From Bacteroidota bacterium (GTDB lineage: Bacteria > Bacteroidota > Bacteroidia > Chitinophagales > Chitinophagaceae), in NCBI GenBank assembly GCA_023423015.1, contig JAFAGE010000056.1, positions 1 through 7,124 on the forward strand: a stretch of DNA of 7,124 nt, in the 5' to 3' direction. The notes under the pieces were generated by a model. It was given only the letters and a program-made list of their open reading frames with translations, was not told the origin of the DNA and made no database searches. Numbering within the stretch: position 1 is the first letter of the stretch; each line of letters opens with the position of its first letter. A program made the position numbers and the translations under genes. This document shows, piece by piece, positions 6,657-7,124 of the stretch.

Positions 6657-7124
6657 TTACTCTTTGATAAAAGTGTATGCACGCAATGGCAACGTCTGTG
6701 CATTCAGCTGCACGATATATCCTCCTGCTTGCAGTGTAGCTACATCCAGGTCAATATAACTGCGCCCGGTATTAACGGCTTGCCTTTTTATTATAACTGT
6801 GTTTCCCGAACGGTCACTAACCCGGATGAGTATATTTTCATCCTGAAGTGCGTCAACGTAGAGCTTCAACGTACTGTTCACAATATTTGAACCCACGATG
6901 CCAAAACCTGTAATTCGTGGAAGGTTGAACTTCACAGGTGTACTTTCATACCAATCCATGCTGTTTTTGTTTTTCATTCGTACACGGTAGTATGTATACA
7001 CCTGTTTCGGTTGGTAACGTACCTGGTAGTCGGTAAGGTTTGCACGCGCGTTCTCTGTAAAGAAAGTGGAAAACGTTCTTCCATCGGGCGATGACTGCAA
7101 TTCAAAATATTCCGGCTCATACTC
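6657..7124 (-). CDS. Secreted protein, C-terminal fragment with FnIII-like and T9SS-sorting-like domains
   Basis: This is the 3' end (155 codons) of a gene whose start lies beyond the right edge. The frame is open through base 7124, so a TTG at 7098-7100 is an internal leucine codon. Visible residues 1-67 resemble the fibronectin-III-like module common in Bacteroidetes cell-surface proteins: EYFELQSSPDGRTFSTF, then YTYYRVRMKNKNSMDWYES, matching the family pattern of 'S-DG--F' followed by 'YYR----'. Residues 71-155 resemble a type A C-terminal sorting domain of type IX secretion, with LKLYVDALQDENILIRVSD, then SYIDLDVATLQAGGYIVQL and a final AYTFIKE. The usual YPNP opening is replaced by ITGFGIVGSNIVN, so the sorting domain is divergent. 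If the reading is right, the protein crosses the outer membrane by T9SS and is released or anchored at the cell surface. Its main activity is encoded upstream and cannot be told. It is convergent with the DUF4954 gene, with a 30-bp gap lacking a clear terminator. Confidence 0.7.
   Translation of the reverse strand, partial: EYEPEYFELQSSPDGRTFSTFFTENARANLTDYQVRYQPKQVYTYYRVRMKNKNSMDWYESTPVKFNLPRITGFGIVGSNIVNSTLKLYVDALQDENILIRVSDRSGNTVIIKRQAVNTGRSYIDLDVATLQAGGYIVQLNAQTLPLRAYTFIKE

Noticed and set aside
7098..7100. TTG as start of a separate 147-residue gene on the - strand
   Set aside because: The frame remains open to the window edge, and the preceding residues (EYEPEYFE) continue the FnIII-like motif, so this is an internal leucine codon.

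Overview
The window looks like chromosomal DNA of a member of the Bacteroidetes, probably a Chitinophagaceae-like or related lineage. Four points support this. There is a DUF4954-family protein, a family I know essentially from Bacteroidetes. The right edge encodes the end of a protein resembling type IX secretion (T9SS) cargo. One gene has a TAnnTTTG-type -7 box in front of it. None of the genes has a clear Shine-Dalgarno sequence, and the start regions of glmS and the DUF4954 gene are A/T-rich. This placement rests on recognising families, not on a search.

Layout, left to right. (1) The 3' end of a mitochondrial-type aconitase gene (+ strand, cut by the left edge). (2) A short intergenic region made almost wholly of 7-bp GTGAAAR units on both strands. 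It folds into one long imperfect hairpin and runs into the stop codon of the next gene. (3) A small SET-domain protein on the - strand, convergent with aconitase. (4) Only 28 bp away and divergent, mgtE (+), a Mg2+ channel/transporter, with a -7 box so close to its ATG that the mRNA may be leaderless. (5) After a 75-bp gap, glmS (+), which makes glucosamine-6-phosphate. (6) After 30 bp, a large DUF4954 gene (+) with a left-handed beta-helix-like core and a helical C-terminal part. (7) Convergent with it, the 3' end of a secreted multidomain protein (- strand, cut by the right edge).

The genes are mostly housekeeping: the TCA cycle, Mg2+ homeostasis and the first step of amino-sugar synthesis. 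The less understood items are DUF4954, probably co-transcribed with glmS and so possibly tied to UDP-GlcNAc or cell-envelope sugar metabolism, the minimal SET protein, and the heptad-repeat hairpin. There are no RNA genes, CRISPR arrays, transposases or phage genes. No intergenic stretch exceeds 300 bp.
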